Notes under the pieces: model-generated | Told to the model about the DNA's origin: nothing | The model's input: the letters and a program-made list of their open reading frames with translations, nothing else | The model's database searches: none | Part shown: piece after piece, positions 27,084-36,528 of the stretch | How the letters are laid out: each line of letters opens with the position of its first letter | Position numbering within the stretch: the stretch's first letter is position 1 | Made by a program: the position numbers and the translations under genes | Source of the DNA: Mycobacteroides saopaulense | Lineage (GTDB): Bacteria > Actinomycetota > Actinomycetes > Mycobacteriales > Mycobacteriaceae | Length of the DNA: 64,000 nucleotides | Direction: 5' to 3' | Assembly: GCF_001456355.1 (NCBI RefSeq) | Contig: NZ_CP010271.1 | Location: 3,596,001-3,660,000 of the forward strand

Positions 27084-29264
27084 TCATGCTCGCTGGATGC
27101 GGACAGGCACCCCGTTCAGGCGCGCCATCCCGGCCAGCGCCTCCAGGTCGTCGGGCTCGCTGGACATCAGCAGGTTGACGTTGGCACCCGGGTTTGCGTT
27201 GGCGGTGTTCCATCCGGCGCGGCGACGGTGCCCCCAGCCGTGCGGCACGGCGACAACCCCCGGAAGGATGTCCTTGCTCACCTGAGCCGGCACCTCGATC
27301 TCGCCCTGCGCGGAGGTGATGGTCAGCAGGTCATCGGTCGCCACACCGAGCCGGTCGGCGTCATAGGCATGGATGAGGGCACGTTGCACTCGCCCGCCCC
27401 GCATCAGCATCGGCACGTTGTGCATCCAGGAATTCTCCGAACGGGCCTCCCGCATACCGATCAGGCGCATAGGGAACCGCGGATCGTGTGTCCGCGCGAC
27501 CAGTGAGGCGACCTCGGTCTCAATATCCTTGTGTTGCAGTCGAACCCGCCCATTGAGATACGACACCGAATGCGACAGCGGCACCTCCGGCAAGTGTTCG
27601 GCGAGGACCTTGCCGTGCGGATACTCATGGCTGAGCCGATCGAAGGTCAGGCCCCGGCGACGCAGCCGGAATCGGTCGCCTCCCTCGGACAACCTGATCA
27701 GCGCGTCCACGAAGAGCCGGGGCTGCAGCCGCGAACCGAACACGGCCAGCGTTCTGCGCACGCCCTCGATGAGCCGCAGGCCCGGCGTGAGGTCGCCGAG
27801 CCTGCTGGTGAGGTCGTCGATGATCTGCCATTCCTGGCGCGCCTGCCCCGCGGGAGCCGTCACCGCCTCGGTTACCTGCCGGAAAGGCGCGGGCCGCAGC
27901 ATCGCGAAGGGGATCATGAAATCGTCGCGCTCGTACATGGTCGTGGCCGGCAACACGTAGTCACAGTGCGCCAACGTCTCGTTGACGTAGAGGTCAATAC
28001 CCACCATCAAGTCCAGCTGCGCGAACGCGGCCTCCAACTCGTTGCCGTTGGGCACCGAGAGCACCGGGTTTCCCGCTCCCACGAACAGCGCCCGGATCTG
28101 GCCCCGGCCCGGGGTGGTGATCTCCTTGGCCATGATCCCCGCCGGTTCCGAGGCCAATACCGAGGGGAAACCGCCGATACGAGAGCGGCGGCGGCGGTAC
28201 ACCGAGCCCAGCAGGGCGCCGACCGCCTTCATGGCGAATCGCTCACCCGGCATGCCCAGCGATCCGAACATCGAGCCACCCGCACGGCCCAGGTTTCCCG
28301 CGGCCAGGTTCACGACATCGAGCAGATACGTTGTGAGCGTTCCATTTTGGCCGAGGCACGTGCCCACCCTGCCGTACACCACGGAGCGGTCGGCGACGAC
28401 GAGATCGCGGGCCAACTGCCGGACCGCACCGGGATCGATGCCGGTGTGCTCCTGCGTCGATTCTGGCGTGAACGGCCTTGCCAGCTGCTCGAGCCAGGCG
28501 GCGCCGCTGGCCTGCTCGGCCAACCGGGCCCTGTCGATGAGCCCTTCCTCGAACATCACCTGCAGCAGCGACAACAGTAGGAAAGCGTCGCCGTCGGGGG
28601 CAATGCCAAGCCATTCGAAGTCCGCCGCGGTTTCTGTGCGGCGGGGATCGATCACCAGCACCCTTCCCCCACGCTTGACCACCGCCTTCATGTGATCGCG
28701 TATTCGCGGGATGGTCACCCCGGAGCCGTGGGATACGACGGGATTGGCCCCGATGACCACCAACAGGTCGGTGCGTGGGATGTCCGGAATCGGCATGGTC
28801 ACCGAGTTCCCATAGAGCAGCTGACTGGCGACAAATCGGCTGTTGATGTCCTGCGAACCCGCCGTGAACAGATGCAGCCGGGAGCCGAATCCCAGGCTCA
28901 GCATCAACAACCAGAGCACATGCGAATAGCTGAACGCCCCCGGGTTGCCGAAGTACCAGCCCAAGGCGCCGGATCCGTGCGCCCGGTGGATAGCGCGCAC
29001 GCGCTCGGCGATATCGGCCATCGCGGTATCCCAGTCGACCGGCTCGAACTCCCCGGAGGGTGTGCGTCGCATGGGGGTGATCAGCCGGTCGGGATCGTTG
29101 TGCACATCGGCGAACGCAATCCCCTTCTGACAGGAGAACCCCGATGACGCCGGGTTCTCCTTGTCGGGACGCAGCGAGAGCAGCTTGCCGTCCTCGACCG
29201 TGGCGATCATGCCGCACAGCGGTTCACAGATACGACAGAACGTTGTCTTCGTTTCGACTGTCAT
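27084..29264 (-). CDS. Molybdopterin-dependent oxidoreductase (Rv0197-like)
   Basis: The 726-residue product belongs to the DMSO-reductase superfamily. An N-terminal iron-sulphur motif, Cys-x2-Cys-x3-Cys with a fourth Cys about 27 residues later (FCRICEPLCG ... GFSCQKG), would hold a 4Fe-4S cluster. The catalytic and molybdopterin-binding regions follow (LVVIGANPVVSHGSG, YVLPATTMYERDD, C-terminal NANPGANVN). It resembles M. tuberculosis Rv0197 in pattern. No electron-transfer or chaperone subunit lies beside it, and no twin-Arg signal is seen, so it is probably cytoplasmic. Start ATG 29264 is preferred over GTG 29282. Substrate unknown. Confidence 0.85.
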   Translation of the reverse strand: MTVETKTTFCRICEPLCGMIATVEDGKLLSLRPDKENPASSGFSCQKGIAFADVHNDPDRLITPMRRTPSGEFEPVDWDTAMADIAERVRAIHRAHGSGALGWYFGNPGAFSYSHVLWLLMLSLGFGSRLHLFTAGSQDINSRFVASQLLYGNSVTMPIPDIPRTDLLVVIGANPVVSHGSGVTIPRIRDHMKAVVKRGGRVLVIDPRRTETAADFEWLGIAPDGDAFLLLSLLQVMFEEGLIDRARLAEQASGAAWLEQLARPFTPESTQEHTGIDPGAVRQLARDLVVADRSVVYGRVGTCLGQNGTLTTYLLDVVNLAAGNLGRAGGSMFGSLGMPGERFAMKAVGALLGSVYRRRRSRIGGFPSVLASEPAGIMAKEITTPGRGQIRALFVGAGNPVLSVPNGNELEAAFAQLDLMVGIDLYVNETLAHCDYVLPATTMYERDDFMIPFAMLRPAPFRQVTEAVTAPAGQARQEWQIIDDLTSRLGDLTPGLRLIEGVRRTLAVFGSRLQPRLFVDALIRLSEGGDRFRLRRRGLTFDRLSHEYPHGKVLAEHLPEVPLSHSVSYLNGRVRLQHKDIETEVASLVARTHDPRFPMRLIGMREARSENSWMHNVPMLMRGGRVQRALIHAYDADRLGVATDDLLTITSAQGEIEVPAQVSKDILPGVVAVPHGWGHRRRAGWNTANANPGANVNLLMSSEPDDLEALAGMARLNGVPVRIQRA

Positions 29265-29360
29265 AGTCGGCACCGCTTTCACGCGCGTCCACAGGGCTGA
29301 CCCCTATCAGATAACGCACGTTCGCAAATATCAACCCCTGATTTGTTCAGGGGTGCGCCA

Positions 29361-30488
29361 CTACCCCCGTACGGGCGGGATCTGACCCGTCGGAGCGTCG
29401 TCGTCACTGGCGTCGATGCTCTGCGTGGGCTCCTCGGCGTGCGGCGGCGCCAACGTGGCGGTGGTCACGCCGGTGGGCTCGTCGCCGAAGTCGTGCACGC
29501 GGTACTGGTGCGTCCCGGCGAAGCTGTCCTGAATCGCGGCCTGGGCGTTCGGCGGCAGCTGGTGCATGATCTCGCGCACGCGCGCCTGACGGCGGCCGAC
29601 TGCCTTGCGCTCGGGCATGCCCGGGGTGGCCTGAATCTGCGGGGGCACACCCTCGATCTCCTCGACACCACCGTCGTGGTGCCCCGCGTCCAGGTGCGCC
29701 TGCTCCTCGGCCATGGTGGCCTCGTCCTTTTCCTCGGACATACCGATCGGACCGATACGACGGCCGTTGAGGAACTGCTTGATCACCGGCTCGTCGCTGG
29801 TCAGCAGGACCTCGCGCGGACCGAACATGACCAGGTTGCGGCGGTAGAGCATGCCCATGTTGTCCGGGACGGTACGGGCGATGTTGATGTTGTGCGTCAC
29901 GATCAGGATCGTGGCGTCGATCTGCGCGTTGATGTCGATGAGCAGCTGGCTCAGGTAGGCGGTACGGACCGGGTCCAGACCGGAGTCGGGCTCGTCACAA
30001 AGGATGATCTGCGGATCCAGCACCAGCGAGCGGGCCAGACCGGCACGCTTGCGCATACCGCCGGAGATCTCACCGGGGAACTTGGTCTCGTGGCCGGTCA
30101 GACCCACCACGTCAAGCTTCTGCATGACGATGTCACGGATCTCGGATTCCTTCTTCTTGGTGTGCTCACGCAAGGGGAAGGCGGTGTTGTCATACAGGTT
30201 CATCGAACCGAACAGCGCGCCGTCCTGAAACATCACGCCGAACAGCTTGCGGATCTCGTACAGCTCCTTGGAAGAGCACTCCATAATGTTCGTGCCGTCG
30301 ATGTAGATGGCGCCCTGCTCCGGGCGCAGCAGACCGATCAGCGACTTCAGAAACACCGACTTACCGGTACCCGACGGCCCCAGCAGCACACTGACCTCAC
30401 CCGGCGGCAGGGACAGCGTGACGTTCTCCCAGATTCGTTGTGAACCAAAGGACTTGGTCAAACCCTCGACGGAGACTTCTGCACCCAC
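29361..30488 (-). CDS. mkl: Mce transporter ATPase Mkl
   Basis: Mkl (MceG) powers the Mce lipid importers of mycobacteria. The 375-residue product has Walker A GPSGTGKS (about residue 38), the signature GEISGGMRKRAGLARSL and Walker B ILCDEPDSGLDP. A long acidic, Gln/Pro-rich C-terminal tail follows (about 250-375), as in mycobacterial Mkl. GTG 30488 is chosen because AAGGA lies seven bases upstream. In M. tuberculosis mkl directly follows the carotenoid-oxygenase gene; here three genes lie between. Confidence 0.92.
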   Translation of the reverse strand: MGAEVSVEGLTKSFGSQRIWENVTLSLPPGEVSVLLGPSGTGKSVFLKSLIGLLRPEQGAIYIDGTNIMECSSKELYEIRKLFGVMFQDGALFGSMNLYDNTAFPLREHTKKKESEIRDIVMQKLDVVGLTGHETKFPGEISGGMRKRAGLARSLVLDPQIILCDEPDSGLDPVRTAYLSQLLIDINAQIDATILIVTHNINIARTVPDNMGMLYRRNLVMFGPREVLLTSDEPVIKQFLNGRRIGPIGMSEEKDEATMAEEQAHLDAGHHDGGVEEIEGVPPQIQATPGMPERKAVGRRQARVREIMHQLPPNAQAAIQDSFAGTHQYRVHDFGDEPTGVTTATLAPPHAEEPTQSIDASDDDAPTGQIPPVRG

Positions 30489-30695
30489 CAGGCGATCCTT
30501 CCGCAACACGCACACTTCACCACCAACCCGGCCAGGCTGTGGTTCGGATCACTTTAGCGCATGCCCAAGAGCTGCATCGCGTTTGTGTCCAGACCGCGGC
30601 CAAGGACCGGCTAACTGTGATAACCAGCCACTACGCAATTAGTAGGGCGCGGTGTCACCCGGCTTGCACCGAGGCTCCCGCTATCTCCCGCACAC

Positions 30696-32066
30696 CTACG
30701 CGTCGGCGGACTCCCTATCGGCCGAACCACTGCGCCGTCGCTCCACGATGAGCAGCGCCCCGGCCAGCAGTGCGATCAGCACGACGATCAGCCCGACGAT
30801 GTCGGCGAAGACAGTCGGGTGTGCCAGGCCGTACCCGGTCAGCAGGTCCACCTGGGCGCGCTGCCTGACGAACTCGCCGAGGACCGCCCCCAGTGCGGAT
30901 GCGGTGACCGCCAGACCCCCGACCACGGTCAGCTGCACGGGTGACACCCCATGGAACACCGCGTAGAACAGATAGACCGCCAGCGTCGAGATGCCGGCCC
31001 CGGAGAGCAGCAGGCCCAGGAGCAATCCATTCTCCGTGTGGGCGGAGTGCAGTTCGACCACGGTCGCGGCGACTCCGGCCACCAGCAAGACAACGCCAAG
31101 CACCGCCACGAGCGTGCGCTTTCCGGCATCGATCAGGTACCCGGCCACCGGCGCCAAGACCAATCCGGCGGCGAAAAGTGCTATTGGCGGGGTATCCGAA
31201 GGCGCCAGCTCACGGTCGATCGCCCACCACATCGCCGCGTGGTCGAAGTCCGCGAACCGCACCAGGAAGGTCAGCACGGTGATCGCCAAGAGCGCGGCCA
31301 GCACGACCGGACGGGTCAGGACCTCCGCGGCGATCAACGCGGCCGAGCCCCTGCGCCGGGTCTGCGCGAAGAGCGCACCAAAGGCCACCAGGGCAATGAT
31401 TCCGAGGATCACCGCACGCACCGGAGAGGACTCGTCGATCAGCAGCCAAGCCAGCGCGGACACCCCGACCAGCCACAGCAGCGCGCCGACGAGGTCGAAG
31501 GTGTCGAATGTGCCGACGAACTCGCGGTGTGGCTGCGTGAGAACCACAATCAGCACCACCACGGTCGCCGCGAGGATCCCATAGGTGATCGGACGCCAGT
31601 TCTGTGGCGAGTTGATGTCCAGAACCTCGCCCGCCAACATGGCCAACGGGTACATGGCTACCCAGAATCCCAGGGATAGCCCGCGGCCACGTCTGGGTGT
31701 GGAATGCAGGACGATCAGCATCGAAGCCACCATGGTCAGACCCGCCCCCAGCGCGGAAACCAGCATCACCCAGGCGAGCAAGGTCGCCGAGCCCGGGATC
31801 AACGATCCGGCCGTCGACAGGCCAAGGATCACCAGTCCGGCGGCCAGGAAGGTCGTCGGCCGGATGTGATTTCCCAAACGGGCGAACACAAGCAATGTCA
31901 CCACTGCCACCACGTCGCCCGCGACGGTCGCCCATTCGATCGAGCCGAGGGCGTCGTCACCCCGGTCCACTCCCCACACCGCCGCTAGACCGTGGTCCAG
32001 CATGGTCAACCTCGCCACGAACAGTGCGGCGCACGCGATAACTACGTGCCGTACGGCCAGATTCAT
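30696..32066 (-). CDS. MFS-type transporter
   Basis: The 456-residue membrane protein has 12-14 hydrophobic segments spread evenly, with a short basic loop (STPRRGRGLSLGFWVAMYPL) at the usual position between helices. It looks like a drug/proton antiporter-type MFS member, but the substrate cannot be read. It lies 81 bases after the DUF4126 gene and may be in one transcript with it and the two genes upstream. C-terminus is short and charged. Confidence 0.75.
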   Translation of the reverse strand: MNLAVRHVVIACAALFVARLTMLDHGLAAVWGVDRGDDALGSIEWATVAGDVVAVVTLLVFARLGNHIRPTTFLAAGLVILGLSTAGSLIPGSATLLAWVMLVSALGAGLTMVASMLIVLHSTPRRGRGLSLGFWVAMYPLAMLAGEVLDINSPQNWRPITYGILAATVVVLIVVLTQPHREFVGTFDTFDLVGALLWLVGVSALAWLLIDESSPVRAVILGIIALVAFGALFAQTRRRGSAALIAAEVLTRPVVLAALLAITVLTFLVRFADFDHAAMWWAIDRELAPSDTPPIALFAAGLVLAPVAGYLIDAGKRTLVAVLGVVLLVAGVAATVVELHSAHTENGLLLGLLLSGAGISTLAVYLFYAVFHGVSPVQLTVVGGLAVTASALGAVLGEFVRQRAQVDLLTGYGLAHPTVFADIVGLIVVLIALLAGALLIVERRRSGSADRESADA

Positions 32067-32147
32067 GTCACCTTCATTTCTCTCGTCAGCTCACTCTATG
32101 GGCCCCAGCCACATTCGTCCTGCGATAGCGGTTATCACCGGGGCAAC

Positions 32148-32744
32148 CTACGGGCTGGCCGCGCCGGTTTGACGCCTACCGCGCGCCCATCGAATCGCCC
32201 GGTAGATCAGCCATCCGAGCCCGACCAAAAGCACCAGCACCACGACGAATGCGAGAAGCGGCACGGCCAACGCGAGAATCGTCAACACCAGCGAGGTGCC
32301 GTCCTCGGCGGTCGAGACCACCGGGTTTCCCACGCCGGCAGTGGTTCCGGTCACGAAGGGGCGTGCGACGGTCCGGCTGGCATGCACACTGCCCGCAGTA
32401 ATGGCCCCCAGAATCGCCGCCACGGCCGGCGGCAGATGCGACGAGAGACTTGTCTCCGCGGTGAACAGAATCGCCCCCGACGCCGGCGCGATGAAGGTAC
32501 CCACCGCATGCAGGACGGAGTCCAGGGCCGGAATCTTGTCTCCGATGAGGTCGAGCACGAAGACGACCGCGAGCACGATGAGCGCCGGGGTGGAGGACAG
32601 CCAGCCGTACGACGGGCCGAGCTCGATCCACCCGAACCGATCGGCGGCGCCCACCGCCAGCAGCGGCAGCCAGGCATTCAGCCCGGCGGCACCCGAGAGC
32701 CCGAATGCCCCGAGGATGGCACTGATGGCTGAAGTGATCTCCAT
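32148..32744 (-). CDS. DUF4126 membrane protein
   Basis: The 198-residue protein matches DUF4126: LGAFGLSGAAGLNAWLPLLAVG at the N-terminus and KIPALDSVLHAVGTFIAPASG. It has about five hydrophobic segments and a basic C-terminal tail. The family function is unknown. It lies 49 bases after the deazaflavin-type reductase, in the same direction. Confidence 0.75.
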   Translation of the reverse strand: MEITSAISAILGAFGLSGAAGLNAWLPLLAVGAADRFGWIELGPSYGWLSSTPALIVLAVVFVLDLIGDKIPALDSVLHAVGTFIAPASGAILFTAETSLSSHLPPAVAAILGAITAGSVHASRTVARPFVTGTTAGVGNPVVSTAEDGTSLVLTILALAVPLLAFVVVLVLLVGLGWLIYRAIRWARGRRQTGAASP

Positions 32745-32793
32745 GTCACGAGTGTGACGCCGTCAGCCGGTTTCAGCGACGCTTTCCTCAGTG

Positions 32794-33378
32794 TCACGCT
32801 CGACTGCCGAGTTCCACGACGAGCGGCGTCCCACCTTCGAACCAGGCGCGATGCAATTCGATGATCTTGCGCCGCGACGGCAAACCCTTGCGGTGAAACA
32901 TGTTCTCGACGTAGTCGAAGAGATGGACGACACCGCAGAACCGCTCGTGAGCCGCCTCGTACACCGGATCGCCCGGGGCGATCGGCCGAGCCTCTCCCGC
33001 ATACGTTCCGCCGGTCAGGCCAATCCGCACCTGTGGATTGGCCTGAATGTTCTTGACCCACAGGGTGTGCCGACCAGTGATCGCGGCCAGGTACACCCTG
33101 TCCCCGTCACGCACGGCCTTGACATAGGTGACGCGTGGGCTCCCCGACTTCCTTCCGACGGTGGTCAGTATCCCGACGCCACGAGGTACCCGGACCGCAA
33201 ACCACGGGCGGTGTATCGCATGCAGCGCGCCGGCGAACCGACGTCGCTGTGCCAGCGGAGCCGCGGTCGTGTCCAATCCGGGCATGCGCTCAAAGACGTA
33301 CTGCCCGTCGGTATAACGCAGGGAGTCGGGCAGTGGGCCGTTCATGGATGAACCGTGTGCGCGTAGGCCGTCGGCCAT
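32794..33378 (-). CDS. Deazaflavin-dependent (DDN-like) reductase
   Basis: The 194-residue product has the split-barrel fold of F420-dependent nitroreductase-family proteins: GVGILTTVGRKSGSPRVTYV, then LAAITGRHTLWVKNIQANPQV. Related mycobacterial enzymes use F420H2; the substrate here is unknown. It begins four bases after the carotenoid oxygenase stop, so the two may act on the same pathway. Start is 33378 or an ATG at 33345. Confidence 0.75.
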   Translation of the reverse strand: MADGLRAHGSSMNGPLPDSLRYTDGQYVFERMPGLDTTAAPLAQRRRFAGALHAIHRPWFAVRVPRGVGILTTVGRKSGSPRVTYVKAVRDGDRVYLAAITGRHTLWVKNIQANPQVRIGLTGGTYAGEARPIAPGDPVYEAAHERFCGVVHLFDYVENMFHRKGLPSRRKIIELHRAWFEGGTPLVVELGSRA

Positions 33379-33382
33379 GGCC

Positions 33383-34894
33383 TCAGCGGGGGGCCCAGTT
33401 GCCGTGGAACCCGGCCGGAACGCGCTGCGGCAGATGCACCGTGGCCATCAGATCCAGCGAGCCCGCATCCAGGAGCAGCAGCTGCCCCTCGTCGGATCGG
33501 CGGTCGACCGCGAAACCCATCAGCACGCCGTCGTCCTCCGTGGCCGCCGTGGGGTTCGGCACGAACGACACCTCCCCCAGCACGATGGCGGGGTCCAGTC
33601 GGCTCGAGACACTGGACCCGGTCTCGTAGTCGTACTTGACGATGCTGCCTCCGGCCGCTTCACCGGCGCTGAAGAAGTTCTCGACATCCGGCAGATACCC
33701 GTAGCGATGCTTCTTGCCTGTCAAAGCCTCGTTGATGCGCGGGAATTCAAGTTGCCGGTCGTCCTTGCGCTCCATGTGCACCGTGCCCTTGGCCAGATCG
33801 ATCGTCCAGCGATCCAGCTGACCCTTGGCATCGCTGGGGCCAAGCACATCGTGAGAGAACATCGAGTCGTACCGCACCAGGTCGATCACGATTACCTCTG
33901 AGCCGTTGCGCGTTTCGGAGTAACCGTTGAGCGGGTGAAAGACATAACACGGGTCGATCTGGAACCACCGCACGGGTGCCTGCCGAGAGGGGTCGTCGCC
34001 CTCACGCGGCATCACCCCAATCCTCGCCGGGTACTTGGTGTTCCAGGAATACGGAATGGACGGGGACTTCCCGGAGTATTGGCTGGCCTTCGCCGCGATG
34101 GGCCCGGGTATCTTCACCTTTCCGATGAGTGAGTTCATGACGATCTGGGCGGGCTTGCGCAGTAGCCGTGGCACAGGCACGGACTGGCTGATCATCGACA
34201 TGTCGAGCGTGACCGGCAGATCGTAAAAAACGACGTACTTCTCGGTGAGGGTGAAGTCGTGCATCATCGGCGACCCGTGCACCTGGATGTCCACGGTCCG
34301 CCGGGCGCGGCCGTTGGTATCGATAACTGAGTATTGGACCGAACTTCCGCGAGCGAAAGAGTATGAGACGGCATGCATTTCACCGGTATCGGGGTCGGTG
34401 TGCGGGTGCGCCGTATACCCACCGGGCAGGGTGCCGTCGAAATCACAGGTGCCGACGGTGTCGAGGTCCTCGGTGAGTTCGTAGTTGGCGATGCCGCCTT
34501 CAACCAGAGCGAGCGTGCGTCCGGCATGGTCGAGCACGTTGGTGTTCGGCCCGATGACGCCCATGCCCGCACTCGTGCTGATGGCGGCGGGGTGCACCTC
34601 GCCAAGCGCCTTGCTCACCGACGGGGTGCGTACCCAGCGATTGCGATACCACTGCGCCTTACCGTCGCGCAGCGATAGTCCGTGCACCATCGCATCGCCG
34701 CTGAAGAGGTGGTATGCGGCAGGGTCCACCTCGGCCGCCGGGTTGGGGCCGTTACGCAGATACCTGCCATCGAGGTGCTCGGGCAGCGTTCCGGTCACCT
34801 GAAGGTCGACGCTGTCCACCTCCTGCTGGACCGGTTCCCAGATCCCGGTCAGATATGGACTCGCGTTGGTGGTCGGCTGAGCTGTGGCAGTCAT
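33383..34894 (-). CDS. Carotenoid cleavage oxygenase
   Basis: The 503-residue product is a carotenoid oxygenase with non-haem iron held by four His: His163 (TAHPH), His212 (MMHDF), His320 (VFHPL) and His497 (GFHGNW). It resembles M. tuberculosis Rv0654, which cleaves carotenoids and apocarotenoids. ATG 34894 is chosen for the GGAGG six bases upstream. It is divergent from a TetR gene as in M. tuberculosis (Rv0653c-Rv0654), and the intergenic region holds a set of GTTAT repeats. Confidence 0.88.
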   Translation of the reverse strand: MTATAQPTTNASPYLTGIWEPVQQEVDSVDLQVTGTLPEHLDGRYLRNGPNPAAEVDPAAYHLFSGDAMVHGLSLRDGKAQWYRNRWVRTPSVSKALGEVHPAAISTSAGMGVIGPNTNVLDHAGRTLALVEGGIANYELTEDLDTVGTCDFDGTLPGGYTAHPHTDPDTGEMHAVSYSFARGSSVQYSVIDTNGRARRTVDIQVHGSPMMHDFTLTEKYVVFYDLPVTLDMSMISQSVPVPRLLRKPAQIVMNSLIGKVKIPGPIAAKASQYSGKSPSIPYSWNTKYPARIGVMPREGDDPSRQAPVRWFQIDPCYVFHPLNGYSETRNGSEVIVIDLVRYDSMFSHDVLGPSDAKGQLDRWTIDLAKGTVHMERKDDRQLEFPRINEALTGKKHRYGYLPDVENFFSAGEAAGGSIVKYDYETGSSVSSRLDPAIVLGEVSFVPNPTAATEDDGVLMGFAVDRRSDEGQLLLLDAGSLDLMATVHLPQRVPAGFHGNWAPR

Positions 34895-34917
34895 GGCGTC
34901 CTCCGGGGCTGGCTGGC

Positions 34918-34942
34918 ATAACACTGTTATTACGACGTTATG
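34918..34942. promoter_or_regulatory. TetR operator candidate
   Basis: A perfect repeat, ATAACA-C-TGTTAT (34918-34930), is followed by another GTTAT (34937-34941), giving three half-sites. It lies between the divergent carotenoid oxygenase and TetR genes. A site bound by the TetR product and controlling both is likely. Confidence 0.6.
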
Positions 34943-34978
34943 GTGAACCTACTCCCGTTGTGCGAACATGGCAAGACC

Positions 34979-35695
34979 ATGAGTTCATCTGCGCCGAGAA
35001 ATAGCCAGGGAAACGACCGGACCGCCGTCCGCAATCCCCGGATCGACCTTGTCACCGCAGCCGTACAACTCCTCAACGAGCAAGGCCCCGACGCGCTGCA
35101 GACGCGCAAGATCGCCGCGGCGGCCGGCACCTCCACGATGGCGGTCTATACCTACTTCGGCGGAATGCGCGAGCTGATCGCGGAGGTTGCCGAGGAGGGG
35201 CTGCGCCAATTCGCCGACGCGCAGGCGGTAGTCGCACAGACCGACGATGTGATCGCCGACCTCATGATGACAGGAATGGCCTACCGCCAGTTCGCCATCG
35301 ACAGCCCGCACATGTATCGGCTGATGTTCGGCGTGACCAGTGCACACGGTGTCAACGCACCCCGCAAGAATATGTTCGACACCACGCACGTCACGCCGGA
35401 GCACCCCAGCGCGGCTTACCTGTTCCGCTGCGTACAACGCGCGATGGCCGCCGGCCGGATCGACGGCTCCCCCGACGATGCTGCGAAGGTCGCCGCGACC
35501 GCCGCCAAATTCTGGACCATCATGCACGGGTTCGTCATGCTGGAGCTCGCCGGCTTCTGGGGCGAGGACGGCGCGGCGGTGGGCCCGGTGCTGGGCTCGA
35601 TGACCACGGATCTGCTTGTCGCCCTGGGCGATACCCCTGATCGGGTGAGCGGGTCAACCGCCGCGGCGGCCGCCCGGCTGGCGGCGTCGCTCTAG
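34979..35695 (+). CDS. TetR regulator of carotenoid oxygenase
   Basis: The 238-residue protein has a TetR helix-turn-helix (about 20-65, TRKIAAAAGTSTMAVYTYFG) and a WHG-type C-terminal domain with FWTIMHGFVMLELAGFWG. It corresponds in position to Rv0653c, next to rplL and divergent from the oxygenase. ATG 34979 is used; an upstream in-frame start at 34940 would overlap the operator. Its stop shares CTAG (35692-35695) with the convergent small membrane gene. Confidence 0.85.
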   Translation: MSSSAPRNSQGNDRTAVRNPRIDLVTAAVQLLNEQGPDALQTRKIAAAAGTSTMAVYTYFGGMRELIAEVAEEGLRQFADAQAVVAQTDDVIADLMMTGMAYRQFAIDSPHMYRLMFGVTSAHGVNAPRKNMFDTTHVTPEHPSAAYLFRCVQRAMAAGRIDGSPDDAAKVAATAAKFWTIMHGFVMLELAGFWGEDGAAVGPVLGSMTTDLLVALGDTPDRVSGSTAAAAARLAASL

Positions 35696-36036
35696 GGCGC
35701 CCAGGAGATTTCCTCCCCCTCGTCGTCCGGCCGAGTCGTGGCAGCGACGGGAGCCGGCGCCGGTTCCGGCGTCATGTCGCGTAATGCCGACATCGCCCGG
35801 GCCGCCCGCGCGGCGGGGACGCGCATGTCGACCGCGAGGCGCGTCAACAGCCGCCGGCGCAATTCGTCCTCGGTCGGTACCGGTCTCCGAGACGACACCG
35901 CGACCGGCGCCGCGGTGCGTCGACGACGCGCGCGAAGCACCACGAGGAGCAGCAGAAGACAGCCCACCACCGCCAGCACGTAGACAGCCACGTTGTCGAG
36001 TGTGCGGAGTGTGTCGATTTTCCGCACATTCGACAA
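35692..36036 (-). CDS. Small membrane protein of unknown function
   Basis: The 114-residue frame begins at TTG 36036, with an alternative GTG at 36027. It has one hydrophobic helix (about residues 15-36, VAVYVLAVVGCLLLLLVVLR), then a basic, Pro/Ala-rich tail with a short helical segment. It follows rplL but is separated by a terminator. An inverted repeat (TGTGCGGA/TCCGCACA) spans the first codons. I cannot name a family. Confidence 0.5.
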   Translation of the reverse strand: MSNVRKIDTLRTLDNVAVYVLAVVGCLLLLLVVLRARRRRTAAPVAVSSRRPVPTEDELRRRLLTRLAVDMRVPAARAARAMSALRDMTPEPAPAPVAATTRPDDEGEEISWAP

Positions 36037-36040
36037 CGAA

Positions 36041-36076
36041 ATCGGCCCCGCAAGTCCGAAGACTTACGGGGCCGAT
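36041..36076 (-). terminator. rplJL terminator
   Basis: A 16-base stem with one mismatch has a CGAA loop (arms ATCGGCCCCG...CGGGGCCGAT). On the minus strand it lies about 15 bases after the rplL stop and is followed by TTCGTT. Confidence 0.85.
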
Positions 36077-36090
36077 CGAGGTGCTGCGAA

Positions 36091-36477
36091 CTACTTGACG
36101 GTGACCGTGGCGCCGGCGGCCTCGAGCTTGGCCTTGGCGTCGTCGGCGGCCTCCTTGGCGACCTTCTCCAGCAGCGGCTTGGGGGCGCCGTCGACCAGAT
36201 CCTTGGCTTCCTTCAGACCCAGGCCGGAGACGATCTCGCGGACAACCTTGATGACGCCGATCTTCTTGTCGCCGGCGCTCTCCAGGATGACGTCGAACTC
36301 GCTCTGCTCTTCGGCAGCCTCGGCGGCCGGGGCAGCGCCACCGACAGCGGCGACGGCGACCGGAGCGGCAGCGGTGACCTCGAAGACCTCTTCGAAGGTC
36401 TTGACGAACTCGGACAGCTCAAGCAGCGTCAGCTCCTTGAAAGCATCGATCAGTTCCTCGGTGCTCAGCTTTGCCAT
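36091..36477 (-). CDS. rplL: 50S ribosomal protein L7/L12
   Basis: L7/L12 forms the flexible stalk that recruits translation factors. The 128-residue product has the N-terminal dimerisation helices ([20 protein letters not shown]), the Ala-rich hinge (35-55) and the C-terminal domain ([20 protein letters not shown]). It follows rplJ by 51 bases and ends at a strong hairpin. Confidence 0.98.
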   Translation of the reverse strand: MAKLSTEELIDAFKELTLLELSEFVKTFEEVFEVTAAAPVAVAAVGGAAPAAEAAEEQSEFDVILESAGDKKIGVIKVVREIVSGLGLKEAKDLVDGAPKPLLEKVAKEAADDAKAKLEAAGATVTVK

Positions 36478-36528
36478 GATGTTGGTTCCTTCCTTGATTT
36501 ACAACAGGTTTGGGTTGATGCAGGCGTC

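Noticed and set aside
29343..30443. Plus-strand frame opposite mkl
   Set aside because: Shadow; the ABC ATPase motifs are all on the minus strand.
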